A program made the translations under genes and the position numbers. A DNA stretch of 64,000 bases, taken from Okeania sp. SIO1I7 (GTDB taxonomy: Bacteria; Cyanobacteriota; Cyanobacteriia; Cyanobacteriales; Microcoleaceae). The DNA lies in contig JAAHGF010000006.1 in the NCBI GenBank assembly GCA_010672585.1, positions 304,635 to 368,634 on the forward strand. The letters are read 5' to 3'. The stretch's first letter is position 1; every line of letters starts with the position of its first letter. The notes under the pieces are model-generated. The model searched no databases. It was not told the origin of the DNA and saw nothing but the letters and a program-made list of their open reading frames with translations. Positions 16,926 to 26,395 of this stretch are shown here, in pieces.

Positions 16926-17771
16926 TTATGATGTTTTAATATTAATAATTGGAATTACAGTATCATAGCAAAGAATCAGACGTTTATTTAGCTCAGAAGT
17001 AATCATTAAATAATTAAGATCGTGGTCTTGATTTTGCGACTGGTAATATTCTTTCTTATATAAATTTCCAATTGCTCTGCGAATTGCTAAATCATAAATA
17101 GCTTGTTGATCTCCATATTGATGAAAAGAATTCTGACGATTATAAAAATCGACAATCCATTTAATATCTCTATTAAGTTCTCGATCTAAATATTCTCGAT
17201 ATAGACATGACTTTAGAATGTGGTTAAAATACGATGCAAAGTGATAGCTTGTAAAATTTAAACCAGCTTTGTCAGGATCAACAGGAATCACTTTAACTTT
17301 AAAAGCGTAGTCAATACTTTGGCAAATTTCTATAATTTTATCTAGTTTTTTCTCATATTGTTTTTGACTTTCGTTATAGCTTAACTTAGCTATATCTGTA
17401 AGTTTTTCCCATTTGATCATCAAAAAATGAACGATAATTTCACAGTCATTTTCTCTAAAAATTTTGGTAAACTCCAGAAAATAATAAATTTCTTTGATAG
17501 CTGTCTCGCTAGCAAGAGGACAAATCAGAATTATGGGATAATTTTTAGCTAAAGCCACTTTATAAAAGGTATGGGCAAGTAATTTAAGACTTTTTTTTGG
17601 CGTTATTGGAGAATGAACTTTGAGAAAAACTTTATTGATCAGACTTATACACGATTTATTAAACTGTTTATCTTGAAAAACATCAGATCCTACAAGGTCT
17701 TTAATTTCATGTAAAAGGGATGCTTTACTGCTTTCTATTGCTTTTTTAAAGTCATTACTAATACTTGACAT
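16926..17771 (-). CDS. hypothetical protein, unrecognised
   Basis: The 281-residue protein is soluble-looking, rich in lysine, tyrosine and isoleucine, with no signal peptide or membrane helix. An alternating strand-helix pattern (PIILICPLASETAIKEIYYFLEF, then CEIIVHFLMIKWEKL, then FKVKVIPVDPDKAGLNF) suggests a Rossmann-like fold, followed by a helical C-terminal half with a YNRQNSFHQYGDQQAIYDLAI stretch. I do not recognise the family. It precedes the PQ-loop-like membrane protein by 29 bp on the same strand. Confidence 0.6.
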   Translation of the reverse strand: MSSISNDFKKAIESSKASLLHEIKDLVGSDVFQDKQFNKSCISLINKVFLKVHSPITPKKSLKLLAHTFYKVALAKNYPIILICPLASETAIKEIYYFLEFTKIFRENDCEIIVHFLMIKWEKLTDIAKLSYNESQKQYEKKLDKIIEICQSIDYAFKVKVIPVDPDKAGLNFTSYHFASYFNHILKSCLYREYLDRELNRDIKWIVDFYNRQNSFHQYGDQQAIYDLAIRRAIGNLYKKEYYQSQNQDHDLNYLMITSELNKRLILCYDTVIPIINIKTS

Positions 17772-17858
17772 CTATTTAAAGTAGAATTTTTTTATCCTTT
17801 TGCATCAAGGGCCTAAAACCCTAGGCTCCAGGGGTGTCTACAATTGATTGGGGTTTAA

Positions 17859-17994
17859 GAGCTGATTTATAAAGTAAATATTAAGAGGCTGAATTTCTTA
17901 CAGGGCAAAGGTTTTGCCGATTGTGGGGCAGCCAAGCATAAATTCCTAAGACCTAGATAGCATAAGAGTTTCAGCTCAGTTTATAAATCAGCTC
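17859..17994. mobile_element. 136-bp MITE with 15-bp terminal inverted repeats
   Basis: Left end GAGCTGATTTATAAA and right end TTTATAAATCAGCTC are exact inverted repeats, flanked by TAA on both sides (17856-17858 and 17995-17997), a probable 3-bp target duplication. Removing it restores a family R-like palindrome (GGGGTTTAAATCCCC), so it has jumped into an older repeat. It has no coding capacity. A 3-bp TNA-type duplication fits the IS5 superfamily. Confidence 0.65.
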
Positions 17995-18103
17995 TAAATC
18001 CCCATCCGTAAGGATTCAGATGCAAAAACATTATCATATATTAATGAAGTGGTAAGATGAGTTTTACGCTGAGAGTTACGAGTTACGCAAAGCAGCTTCG
18101 ACC

Positions 18104-18710
18104 ATGACAGTTGCTGCCATTGAGTGGTTCCGCAATAATGTCACAGAATTACTGGAGGGTTTTTGTATTGCCAGTTCCTAGCGTTACTGTTCAACAAAGA
18201 AGTCCAGAAGACAAAGATCCAGTAATTGATTATTGGCAGTTGGCGCAGCGTTTTGACTGGTCGAGTACCTTTTTCTCACAATATCATCAAGGCGAAAGTT
18301 CATCTCTGAGATTACTGGATGTTGCCTGTGGGACAGGGCGCTGGTTGGAAGCTTTCCAGCACTATATTCAGCTTGACGAAAAACTTGAGAATGTTGTGTA
18401 CGATTTTCTAGATCCTTGTGAAAGTTCAATTACTCAAGCAAGTCAGAAAATCTATCCTCCCTTAAAACGAGGTACTCAGTATGTTAATACAATTCAAGCA
18501 GCCAAGTTGGAAAGCAATTCTTATGACTTATTGTGGTCGATGCACGGCTTTTATATGGTTCCACGGGAAGATTTGGCATCTGTATTGAAAAAATGTGCTA
18601 GTTTGCTGAAGGATACGGGAATTGGATTTATTGCTTTAGCTACTCGTAAATCTTTTTACGTCGATTTCTACGAGCAATATCTGCAAATTTTTAAAGAGGC
18701 AAAATGTTAA
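18104..18710 (+). pseudogene. class I SAM methyltransferase with N-terminal frameshift
   Basis: The main frame (18111-18710) encodes a class I methyltransferase with motif I LLDVACGTGRWLEAF, an acidic LDPCESS segment, and DLLWSMHGFYMVP. Its N-terminus reads poorly. The ATG at 18104 in another frame gives MTVAAIEWFRNNVTELLEGF, which would join smoothly to VLPVPSVTVQQRS if one T were removed from the T5 run at 18160-18164. That implies a +1 frameshift (mutation or sequencing error). The C-terminus stops abruptly (IFKEAKC), shorter than usual for such enzymes, and the hydrolase gene follows after 32 bp. The substrate is unknown; the gene may still be expressed from an internal start. Confidence 0.65.
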
Positions 18711-18742
18711 GATTCATTTGTACTATAATTTTTTGACCTAAA

Positions 18743-19585
18743 ATGGAACTTAAACTACAAAAAGTCGAAATTAGCACCCAAAATATCGCTTATTATGAAA
18801 GTTCAGGTAAGGGGAAAACAATATTCCTCGTTCATAGTAATTCTTCATCAGGACGCTCTTACCTACATCAATTGCAGAGTCAGCTTGGTGAAATGTATCA
18901 CTTGATCGCGATGGACTTACCAGGTCATGGACGTTCAGATGTAGCTGCTAACCCAGAAGTAACTTACAGTCTCCCTGGTTATGCTGATGCTGTCGTTGAA
19001 GTAGCTGAAGCTTTAGATGCTTCTGATGCAATTTTTGTAGGTTGGAGTCTAGGTGGACATATTCTGTTAGAAGCTAGCGATCGACTTACTGATGCACAAG
19101 GTATCGCGATCTTTGGTACGCCACCAATTGCTGACAACCCTCCCGATCTAGAAAATGCTTTTTTGCCACATCCATCTTTGAGCTTCGGTTTCACTGCGGA
19201 ACTAAGTCAAGAGAATATGTTGGCGTATGTGACGACTTTCTTCAGACCGGATATGAAAGAAATTCCTGAGTTTTTCTTAGAAGATATTGCCTTAACTGAT
19301 GGCAAAGCGCGTGGGAATTTAGGTGCAAGTATTACCCCTGGTGGTTATCAAGACGAGATTGAAATTGTGGGTAATATGAAGATTCCCTTAATGGTTATTC
19401 ATGGGGAAGAAGAGCAGTTGGTAAATGCTGATTATATCGCAGAATTGAAAATGCCTACCCTTTGGAATGGAGAAATTCAATTTATTGCCAATGCGGGACA
19501 CGCTCCACATTGGGAAACACCAGAGAAATTTAATAGCTTATTGATAGATTTTATTACCAATTTGACTATAGGCGATCGCCGTTAG
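18743..19585 (+). CDS. alpha/beta-fold hydrolase
   Basis: The 280-residue enzyme is an alpha/beta hydrolase with the nucleophile elbow GWSLGG (S102), an oxyanion-hole region FLVHSNSSSGRSY and the catalytic histidine in NAGHAPHWE (H253). The acidic member of the triad falls in HGEEEQLV, with glutamate where aspartate is usual. DLPGHGRSD near 58-66 is typical of esterase, lipase and haloalkane dehalogenase relatives. There is no signal peptide, so it acts in the cytosol. The substrate cannot be named. It lies just downstream of the broken methyltransferase. Confidence 0.88.
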   Translation: MELKLQKVEISTQNIAYYESSGKGKTIFLVHSNSSSGRSYLHQLQSQLGEMYHLIAMDLPGHGRSDVAANPEVTYSLPGYADAVVEVAEALDASDAIFVGWSLGGHILLEASDRLTDAQGIAIFGTPPIADNPPDLENAFLPHPSLSFGFTAELSQENMLAYVTTFFRPDMKEIPEFFLEDIALTDGKARGNLGASITPGGYQDEIEIVGNMKIPLMVIHGEEEQLVNADYIAELKMPTLWNGEIQFIANAGHAPHWETPEKFNSLLIDFITNLTIGDRR

Positions 19586-19897
19586 CAAAATTGATATTAC
19601 AAGACTTTGCCTAAATAATGAGGTACAGTTTATTAATTCTTTTTCCTGTTTCCTAGAGTTATAAAACTTTGTACCTTATCAAGTGGAAAGCTCCTGTAAC
19701 TGTAATAAGCAAAAAATTTGATCAAAATAAAATAACATGGTTCTAAAACTCCACCTTTTAAGGCGCAATATTTTTGGAGCGAAGCTCAAATCCCCGTTAC
19801 AAAAATAACTTCTGACTTCTGACTTCTAACTTCTCACTTCTGACTTCGTTAACCCCGGTCCTATATTGAGCTGTAATTCCATAGTAGAACTCAACAA

Positions 19898-20284
19898 TTA
19901 AACAAATTTCTGTGCATCAGCATACTCATCAATATTGGTATAAAATAGTGTAACTTCCTCACCTTCCTTAATATCTTTCTGGGCAATCAAATGTGCCCAT
20001 AAACCTACTGCATTTTCAACCCATTCTACATGAGAATTAGGCTTTTCTGCATGATTACAAAAAGAAGCCAAACCAAACACAAGATATCTATTCACATTTT
20101 TACTTTTGTCATATTCTAATGGGGATACAAAGTAATATTTAAAGATTCCTGTTTCATCTATAGTTTGCTCTGGTTCAAACGGAAAAATTTCCACAGGAGC
20201 AACTTCCATTAATGTTCCTTGAGGAATATCCTGTGTTGCCATAATTCCTCGCCCTTTGTTCTGAATTTTTTTTACTTCAATCAT
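19898..20284 (-). CDS. SET-domain protein-lysine methyltransferase-like protein
   Basis: The 128-residue protein is a compact stand-alone SET domain. It begins EVKKIQNKGRGIMATQDIPQGTLMEVAPV, has the cofactor-binding LASFCNHAEKPNSHVEW segment (the NHS-like motif is here NHA) and ends with IKEGEEVTLFYTNIDEY, where the tyrosine is expected near the active site. Such short bacterial SET proteins are presumed protein-lysine methyltransferases; the target is unknown. It stands alone. Confidence 0.85.
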   Translation of the reverse strand: MIEVKKIQNKGRGIMATQDIPQGTLMEVAPVEIFPFEPEQTIDETGIFKYYFVSPLEYDKSKNVNRYLVFGLASFCNHAEKPNSHVEWVENAVGLWAHLIAQKDIKEGEEVTLFYTNIDEYADAQKFV

Positions 20285-20399
20285 TAATTATCTCCAATCA
20301 ATAAATTTTTAACATTAATCTATAATATTTTAGTATATCATACATGAGTAAATTTTGTTAAGTTTATTTCATGGTTAAATCGAAGGTATAAATAGCATT

Positions 20400-20966
20400 A
20401 TGGATCAAAAAATATTATTAGAGCAAGAACATAAAGCAACAGGATTCAAGGTTTTCTTGACTTCTATGGAAGATAGTCATATTAAGCACTTAATCAAGCT
20501 TGCTCAAGACCAAAGTTTAATAGATTTACTTGGTTGGAACACATTCTTTAAACCTGATGATACCGAACAATTCATAGAGGCAATTTCAGATTGCACTCTC
20601 CCTTATTCTCGAAAAAGTCAGCCTCTAGTATTTGGAGTTTACTTAGAACCAGAAAGTTTACCCATTGGATATGTACTATTAAAAGGCTTTAATATGGATT
20701 TGTTAACGGCTGAAACTGCTGTAGCAATTCTGGATAAAAAATATAGAAATAAAGGGTATGGGAAGCTAGCATTAAAACGAGTAATCATTTATGCTTTCAA
20801 TGAATTACAGATTAAAACTATTGGTGCAACAATTTTATTGTCAAATAAAAGCTCAATTAATATGGTTAAAAATCTGGGGTTTGTAGTTACAGAAATAAAG
20901 AACAAATCATGGCCTATGCCTAATGGAGAGCTGGCAGATATGGTATTCATGGAATTTAAAAATTAA
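20400..20966 (+). CDS. GNAT N-acetyltransferase, RimJ/RimL-like
   Basis: The 188-residue protein resembles the acetyltransferase_3 group of GNAT enzymes. The acetyl-CoA binding loop is KYRNKGYGKLALKRVI (about residues 114-129), followed by the LSNKSSINMVKNLGFVVTE segment common to RimJ-type enzymes. It may acetylate a protein N-terminus or a small amine. It is transcribed away from the SET gene from a shared 115-bp region, and no other partner is evident. Confidence 0.82.
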   Translation: MDQKILLEQEHKATGFKVFLTSMEDSHIKHLIKLAQDQSLIDLLGWNTFFKPDDTEQFIEAISDCTLPYSRKSQPLVFGVYLEPESLPIGYVLLKGFNMDLLTAETAVAILDKKYRNKGYGKLALKRVIIYAFNELQIKTIGATILLSNKSSINMVKNLGFVVTEIKNKSWPMPNGELADMVFMEFKN

Positions 20967-21151
20967 ACATCGGTGCTTTTCAACAAATACTGATATTTAC
21001 TCCAAAATCAATATATAGAACCCATTTGGTATCTTCTTTGTAATTATCTCGCTAATTATATAGTAATTACTTAAAGAGTGATCGCCAATTCATCAAAGAG
21101 GAGGAAGAAATAAAAATAGTAGCTTAATCTTTAAATTTCCTCCCTAGAATT

Positions 21152-21850
21152 CTATCTTAATTCATCTGGTTCTATACCCATTTCCCGTAACTTTGCCACT
21201 AAAAGTTCTAACTGTTCATCTTTCTGTTGTAACTGTTTATCTTTCTGCTGTAACTGCTTATCTTTCTGCTGTAACTGCTCCTTGATTTGTTCTATACCTT
21301 GAAAAATCTCCCCATTAGGAAGATAAAGTTGTAATTCTTCCCCAGACATATCAAAGCGAATACCTAATCTCGGACTTTCCCAATTATCCATTGAGTCTAT
21401 GACATCTAAGTCTTCCCCAGAACGCAAAAAACCACTTAATTGATTTTTATCCGGGTCATAAATATAGTATTCTTCCACTCCGTGGCGGTTATAAAACAAC
21501 AACTTTTTACTCATTTCTTTTTGAGTATTGCTAGGAGATAAAATCTCAAATACTACTTGGGGTGCAATATTATCTTCTTCCCATTGTTTATAGGAACCTC
21601 GATCACCTTTCGGCACTCCAAAAATTACCATTACATCAGGAGCTTGAGTAATTTTCGGATTTCCTTCTACCGGATACCAAAGTAAATCTCCTGCCACAAA
21701 CACCATTTCATCATTGGCAAATAACCAGCTTAAATTACCATGAATAAGAGTTATCCAACGAAATTGTTTAGTATTATCTGCCATGGGTTTACCATCACTT
21801 TCTGGGTAAATAATAGTTGATTTATTTTCAGATTCTAGTTGAGAAACCAT
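21152..21850 (-). CDS. Uma2-family PD-(D/E)xK protein with heptad-repeat tail
   Basis: The 232-residue protein (start MVSQLESE) belongs to the Uma2 family, restriction-endonuclease-like proteins greatly expanded in cyanobacteria. Core features are DLLWYPVEG, APDVMVIFG, PQVVFEILSPSNTQKEMSKKLLFYNRHGVEEYYIYDP with the E and K of the PD-(D/E)xK site. The C-terminus carries an exact 7-residue repeat (QLQQKDK, three copies) encoded by a 21-bp tandem repeat, forming a coiled coil. The biological role of Uma2 proteins is unsettled; many copies lie near mobile DNA. Confidence 0.9.
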   Translation of the reverse strand: MVSQLESENKSTIIYPESDGKPMADNTKQFRWITLIHGNLSWLFANDEMVFVAGDLLWYPVEGNPKITQAPDVMVIFGVPKGDRGSYKQWEEDNIAPQVVFEILSPSNTQKEMSKKLLFYNRHGVEEYYIYDPDKNQLSGFLRSGEDLDVIDSMDNWESPRLGIRFDMSGEELQLYLPNGEIFQGIEQIKEQLQQKDKQLQQKDKQLQQKDEQLELLVAKLREMGIEPDELR

Positions 21851-21878
21851 CTTACCTCCCATAAAAATTTAAACTTTT

Positions 21879-21973
21879 ATATCACGCCTAGATAATCAGT
21901 TATAAAAAAACTTTCTCTCTTCTTTTCTTTCCTTCCTTACTTCAAAATGTAAGTATTCAACCTGACATGATAT
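21879..21973. mobile_element. family W MITE-like element
   Basis: Ends ATATCACGCCTAGATAA and CCTGACATGATAT are diverged inverted repeats. The interior (ATAATCAGTkATAAAAAAACyTTT, then GTAAGTATTCAACC) matches the clean copy at 51924-52051. Confidence 0.5.
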
Positions 21974-22018
21974 TAATCATAGTTCTATTGTTCCCAGATA
22001 ATTTTGGGAAAAAATAAT

Positions 22019-22780
22019 CTAAACTAAAGCAGCAGAAATAAGTTCATTTGCTATATCAAAATTAGCTGTCACATTCTGTACATCATCAAGATCGTCAAGA
22101 GCATCCATTAACTTCAGGAGCGATCGCGCCTGGTCTGGATCTGTCACCTCAACAGTATTACTAGCAATCCACCGAAACTCAACCTCACTCACATCAAAGC
22201 CTTTACCTTGTAGCATCTGACTCAGATTTTCCAAGTTAGTAGTTTCAGTAAATACCTCTGCACCTTGAAAATCTTCTTCAGAAATCATTTCATAATATTC
22301 CGCTTCTCCTTCAACAGATGCTTCCAATAATTCATCCTCATCAACAGACCCTGTAATAATCACCACACCCTTGTGGTCAAACATCCAACTTACGCAACCA
22401 GTCTCACCTAAATTACCCCCATTTTTAGTAAACGCACTTCTGAGGTCTGCTGCTGTACGGTTACGATTATCTGTAAGTCCCTCAATCAGAATCGCTACGC
22501 CACCTGGCCCATAACCTTCATAACGAATCTCCTCCAGTTCATTACCATCATTGAACTGACCAGAACCTTTAGCGATCGCCCGCTCGATATTATCATTAGG
22601 AATACCTGCCACCTTTGCCTTATCTATTGCTGTACGCAACTGAAAATTACCCGCCGGATCGGCCCCACTACGGGCAGCAACAATGATCTGACGAGAAATT
22701 TTAGCGAAAACCTTGCCTTTAACGGCATCAACTCTAGCTTTTTGGCGTTTAATATTCGCCCATTTACTGTGTCCTGCCAT
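22019..22780 (-). CDS. yebC: YebC/PmpR-family regulator or translation factor
   Basis: The 253-residue protein starts MAGHSKWANIKRQKARVDAVKGK, the invariant YebC opening; the frame extends six codons further upstream without family support. IPNDNIERAIAKGSG, YEGYGPGGVAILIEGLTDNRNRTAADLR and the GCVSWMFDHKG strand are all standard. YebC proteins were described as transcriptional regulators and more recently linked to ribosomes stalled at proline stretches. Single-copy housekeeping gene. Confidence 0.95.
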   Translation of the reverse strand: MAGHSKWANIKRQKARVDAVKGKVFAKISRQIIVAARSGADPAGNFQLRTAIDKAKVAGIPNDNIERAIAKGSGQFNDGNELEEIRYEGYGPGGVAILIEGLTDNRNRTAADLRSAFTKNGGNLGETGCVSWMFDHKGVVIITGSVDEDELLEASVEGEAEYYEMISEEDFQGAEVFTETTNLENLSQMLQGKGFDVSEVEFRWIASNTVEVTDPDQARSLLKLMDALDDLDDVQNVTANFDIANELISAALV

Positions 22781-22847
22781 AAAATCAAATAGCGTCAAAA
22801 AAATACATTCTCATAAATAATGTTGATAACTATTTTATCAGGAAAGG

Positions 22848-23170
22848 CAGAGGGCAGGAGGCAGAAGGCAGAAGGGAATTCTGACTCCTCCGCTCTGACC
22901 ATGACCGAAGGGAACAAGGGTATAAAACTCCACCATCACTTGCGTGACCTACAATTGGTTGCAGTTTTATACTCTAACCAATTGTGACTTCTGACTTGTG
23001 ACTTCTGACTTGTGACTTCTGACTTTACCGAATAATTAATAATTAAATAATTCGCGCCTTGAAGCCTCCCCTTGATCGGGGAAAAAAGCGGTTGAGGGAT
23101 GGCGAGGTCCCCTCGCCATATCCAATCAACCAAGAGAAGAAATAATATTTCCTGATCTTCAATTCCGTAA
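22848..23170. repeat. repeat cluster upstream of yebC
   Basis: It contains GGCAGAA heptamers (22848-22876), TTCTGACTTGTGAC heptamers (22985-23025) and a family X variant (23026-23165) with the hairpin GGCGAGGTCCCCTCGCC. No gene was recognised. Confidence 0.55.
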
Positions 23171-23238
23171 CGGTTTTAACCTTCTTGTAATTATCAATTA
23201 TCCATTATCAATTATCAATTAATGAATCACCTACGAGA

Positions 23239-23886
23239 TTAAACAAACCTGATATTGGTTTCTATATTATCTAGATGAGAAGTATCTCCACTTAATTCCA
23301 TAACCCATTGTTGTTTTTCACGAACAATTTTAACTAAACAACAAAGAGAGGCTTTGATTTCCATCTTAGCAATTTCACCTACTAACCCTGCAGCAGTGCC
23401 AATAACTGAAGCTCCGTGCCCCAGTAATAAAATATTTTCTGTGGGAAACTGTGCCACTAGACTTTGAGTAGTTTCTCCGGCGCGCTTCATACAAGCTTCC
23501 CAAGTTTCAGGATATTGGGGAGTACCTGCATTGTAAGAAAGATCGATTCTGTTGTAAGTTTTGGCCATTATTTCTAGAGATAGAGTTTCTGGCATAGTAG
23601 GCATCCATTCCGGATTTAACCATTCACACAGGCCCCAATCTAATTTAATAGGTAAATCAAGAACTTCTGCTACTTCATTGGCAGTTTGTACAGTTCGCAG
23701 AAAGGGAGAGGAAAAAATTTGAGTGATATTTTCCCCAACTAAACGATTTGCCAATTGTTTTGCTTGAATGACACCATCATCCGACAGATGAGGATCGTAT
23801 GGTCTTTCAGCAGTATTAAACCATTCGGGGTTTACGAAGTCGATGCGGTTTCCGTGTCTTGCTATCCAGACTGTTTGTTGAAACAT
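23239..23886 (-). CDS. histidine phosphatase superfamily protein
   Basis: The 215-residue protein from ATG 23886 (MFQQTVWIARHGNR) is a phosphoglycerate-mutase-like histidine phosphatase. The phospho-accepting histidine is in ARHGNR. SDDGVIQAKQLA, SSPFLRTVQTA (second arginine) and LLLGHGASV (second histidine) complete the active site. The long insert with CEWLNPEWMPTMPETLS resembles eukaryotic ubiquitin-associated/TFIIIC-type and cyanobacterial relatives rather than glycolytic mutases. A substrate cannot be assigned. Confidence 0.88.
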   Translation of the reverse strand: MFQQTVWIARHGNRIDFVNPEWFNTAERPYDPHLSDDGVIQAKQLANRLVGENITQIFSSPFLRTVQTANEVAEVLDLPIKLDWGLCEWLNPEWMPTMPETLSLEIMAKTYNRIDLSYNAGTPQYPETWEACMKRAGETTQSLVAQFPTENILLLGHGASVIGTAAGLVGEIAKMEIKASLCCLVKIVREKQQWVMELSGDTSHLDNIETNIRFV

Positions 23887-23925
23887 AGGTTCATCTGTTG
23901 CAGATTGCAATTTTAAATATAGCAA

Positions 23926-24685
23926 TGAGCGCTGGTATATTTACAAATTGCAGGAGGGGCCAAATAGCTAAAAGTCTTATATTATCGGCAATTTATTCCC
24001 CTCCTGGGAGGGGGAGGGGCGAGGGGTGGGTTGCCAGATGAGCTGTTGCCTGTTGCCAGCGCACAGCGCTATATATAGCAATGTGCGCTGGCATATTGCA
24101 GAATGTAGGTTTAATCAGCAAGCCCTAAAGAGTTGACTCCTATTGACCACTATAAATTTTTTCTGACTTTTGACTTTTGACTTTTGACTTATATTATTTT
24201 GTGGTGCGGAATGTGAGTTATTAAATATGCTCTGTCTTTACAAAATCTTCATAAAACTTTTCAGTATCTTTACCGTATCTTTATGTAAAAACACTGAAAT
24301 AGCTGTTAGTATATATATAAATAAATTAAGTATTAACTGAATTCGTTAATTATTATTTTATTGGTTTGTGTGTTGTAATTAGTTTAAGCTTCCTCAAGGA
24401 GAGGGGGCTATTTTTTTTGAGACCCTGAAATGCTTTTTGAGATGAAGTCCTATTGATTTTGGTAGTAAGTATTTGTACAGTTTCGCTTACCGAAAAATTG
24501 TGGTCTAAAGCTTCCCCTTTTAGGGGGATAAAAAGTGGTCGTTAGCGGAGCTTCCCGTAGGGTGGGATGGCTAGGTCCCCTCGCCATATCCATCAGACCA
24601 AGAGAAAAGAAGATTCCATATTTTCAAGCCTCCTTATTACAGAAGGTGCTGATAACTGATAACTGATAACTGATAACTGAAATGG
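23926..24685. other. 760-bp repeat-filled intergenic region
   Basis: No gene was found. It holds a family Y repeat (24000-24034), a 10-bp stem CCAGCGCACA/TGTGCGCTGG (24056-24091), a TTTAATCAGCAAGCCCTAAA block shared with 28842, TTTTGAC heptamers (about 24167-24190), a family X variant (about 24484-24610) and ACTGATA heptamers (24651-24678). Confidence 0.6.
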
Positions 24686-25759
24686 CTACATCCGCCGACA
24701 TAATATCCACCTCAACTCTACAGGCGGCCTACCATTAGCTAGAGGAAATATATCTCTACCAGTCGCCCAACTTTCAAACCAACTTGTAGGAGGCCAAGCT
24801 GTTTGAGGCAGATGTTGACGTTCATATTCTATAACTAACTCATTAGAAACGATCGCCAAGGGTAAACCTTGCATCGCCATTGCAAACTCCTTACCAGTGA
24901 ACAAACTCGACCAAGATAACTGCCCCATCTCTCGGACTAACTCATCCGGTACATATCCATCTACGGTTAAAAATATATTGAACAGAAGCATACCACCAGG
25001 ACAAATAAAATCAGACATTTTTGCCAGAAATAACCGCAGTTGCTCTACATCCCGAAAATGAGATACTACTTCTGTAGCGATCGCCAACTGATAAAAAGCT
25101 GGTTGCATTCGTGTCAGTGGGTCGAGAATATCTCCCTTAACCACATTCATAGATAAATTTTCTGTAGCGCTCGCTGTTTGTAACTGTTCAATAAAAGCAG
25201 GCGTTAATTCTAAAACATCTACATTATGACCTTTTCGTGCCAGAGGCAAAGCATTCCGACCCGTTCCCCCACCCACATCTAATATTTTTAATGAAATATT
25301 TTCACCAAATTCTGCCACAGTTGCTAATACTCTAGCATCAGGGTGAGAACCAAACAAAGGAGGCTTTCTCTTCTCTACCCAAGACTTGTACTGTTCCTCT
25401 AAAGTTGGACTACGAACAGTTACTTGGCAAGCCATACCTTTTTTGGGAGGCTTCACTAATTCATACTGAATAACTAATATTGAAGTTGTGGAAACATTAA
25501 ACCCCTCTGCCAACTTCCTTTCTATCATTTGACGCAATTGTAGTTGCCTTTCCTTGGGCATTGGTCTACCCAGGAGAGAAAACAAGCTTTCTACAATATT
25601 TATGTAATGTTCAAGCATACCAGGCAGACATGGAAATGCCAACTCACCACGTCCTGAAATATGGCTATCAAGCTTATATATAACAGCTTTTTTCAGAATA
25701 TCTGGAGAAGTTACAAGTGGCAGTTGTTCACTTATGAATAATGTCTTTTCCTGGTTCAT
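24686..25759 (-). CDS. class I SAM-dependent methyltransferase
   Basis: The 357-residue protein has a helical N-terminal region of about 130 residues (KERQLQLRQMIERKLAEGFNVS) and a Rossmann methyltransferase domain. Motif I is LKILDVGGGTGRNALPLA at 157-174, the acidic end of strand 2 is VDVLELTP, then GDILDPL and AIATEVVSHFRDVEQL. A C-terminal lobe ends in LRWILCRRM. The N-terminal half resembles parts of cyanobacterial methyltransferases of unknown target. No biosynthetic neighbours indicate a substrate. Confidence 0.82.
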   Translation of the reverse strand: MNQEKTLFISEQLPLVTSPDILKKAVIYKLDSHISGRGELAFPCLPGMLEHYINIVESLFSLLGRPMPKERQLQLRQMIERKLAEGFNVSTTSILVIQYELVKPPKKGMACQVTVRSPTLEEQYKSWVEKRKPPLFGSHPDARVLATVAEFGENISLKILDVGGGTGRNALPLARKGHNVDVLELTPAFIEQLQTASATENLSMNVVKGDILDPLTRMQPAFYQLAIATEVVSHFRDVEQLRLFLAKMSDFICPGGMLLFNIFLTVDGYVPDELVREMGQLSWSSLFTGKEFAMAMQGLPLAIVSNELVIEYERQHLPQTAWPPTSWFESWATGRDIFPLANGRPPVELRWILCRRM

Positions 25760-25792
25760 CAGCAGATTCTGCTTTAATTAGTTTTATGATAG

Positions 25793-25934
25793 TTTATACC
25801 AAATTCATTTCTAAGTTGCATAGAATATTTTAATCAGAGTTGACTGTAGATTGAAATAGACAAGTTAGTAAATTTCATAATTCCGTGCCACCTAACACCA
25901 TTATCTATGCAACCTCACATAAAATTGGTATAAT
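25793..25934. mobile_element. MITE-like element, family V
   Basis: TTTATACCAAATT at the left and AAAATTGGTATAAT at the right form inverted ends, with a nested GTTGCATAGA/TCTATGCAAC pair inside. It is related to 2642-2858. Confidence 0.45.
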
Positions 25935-25989
25935 ATTATTGATATCAACTAACTATTAATAACTGACTACAATCTGAATATTTGATCAA

Positions 25990-26170
25990 CAGGACTTACG
26001 AGTTTTTATGAAAAAAACACTATATATACCATAGTGCTATAGTTTTTATTTACCAGAAAATTGGGTTTAAAGCCTACCCCTAAAAGGGGGAAAAAAGAAA
26101 AAATTTTTTATGATTAGTCAATCCTCTTCTTTTCAAGGAGAGGTAATTATTAATTATTAATTATTAATTG
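25990..26170. repeat. shared 30-bp block and inverted family X copy
   Basis: About 26021-26051 repeats nearly word for word a block at 3848-3878 (CCATAGTGCTATAG in the middle), both next to a CAGGACTTACG-type end. Directly after it lies an inverted family X copy (26052-26146) with TTAATTA heptamers at its edge. Confidence 0.5.
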
Positions 26171-26395
26171 TTGAATATATGTAGTGCCTTGAGCTAAGTC
26201 CCGATCAAGTAAATTGATATTAAACTATATTAAACTAATTTAAGTAATGGTCGAGATAGGGAAAAGGCAACAGATATAAGACCTTGCGTTGGTAAAAAGC
26301 AGATATTTTAAGAAAGGCAAGGTTTCCTTGTCATATCCAATCAACCAAAAGAGGGAACATAAAATATATCTGATACCAAATCCAGTTATTATTAG

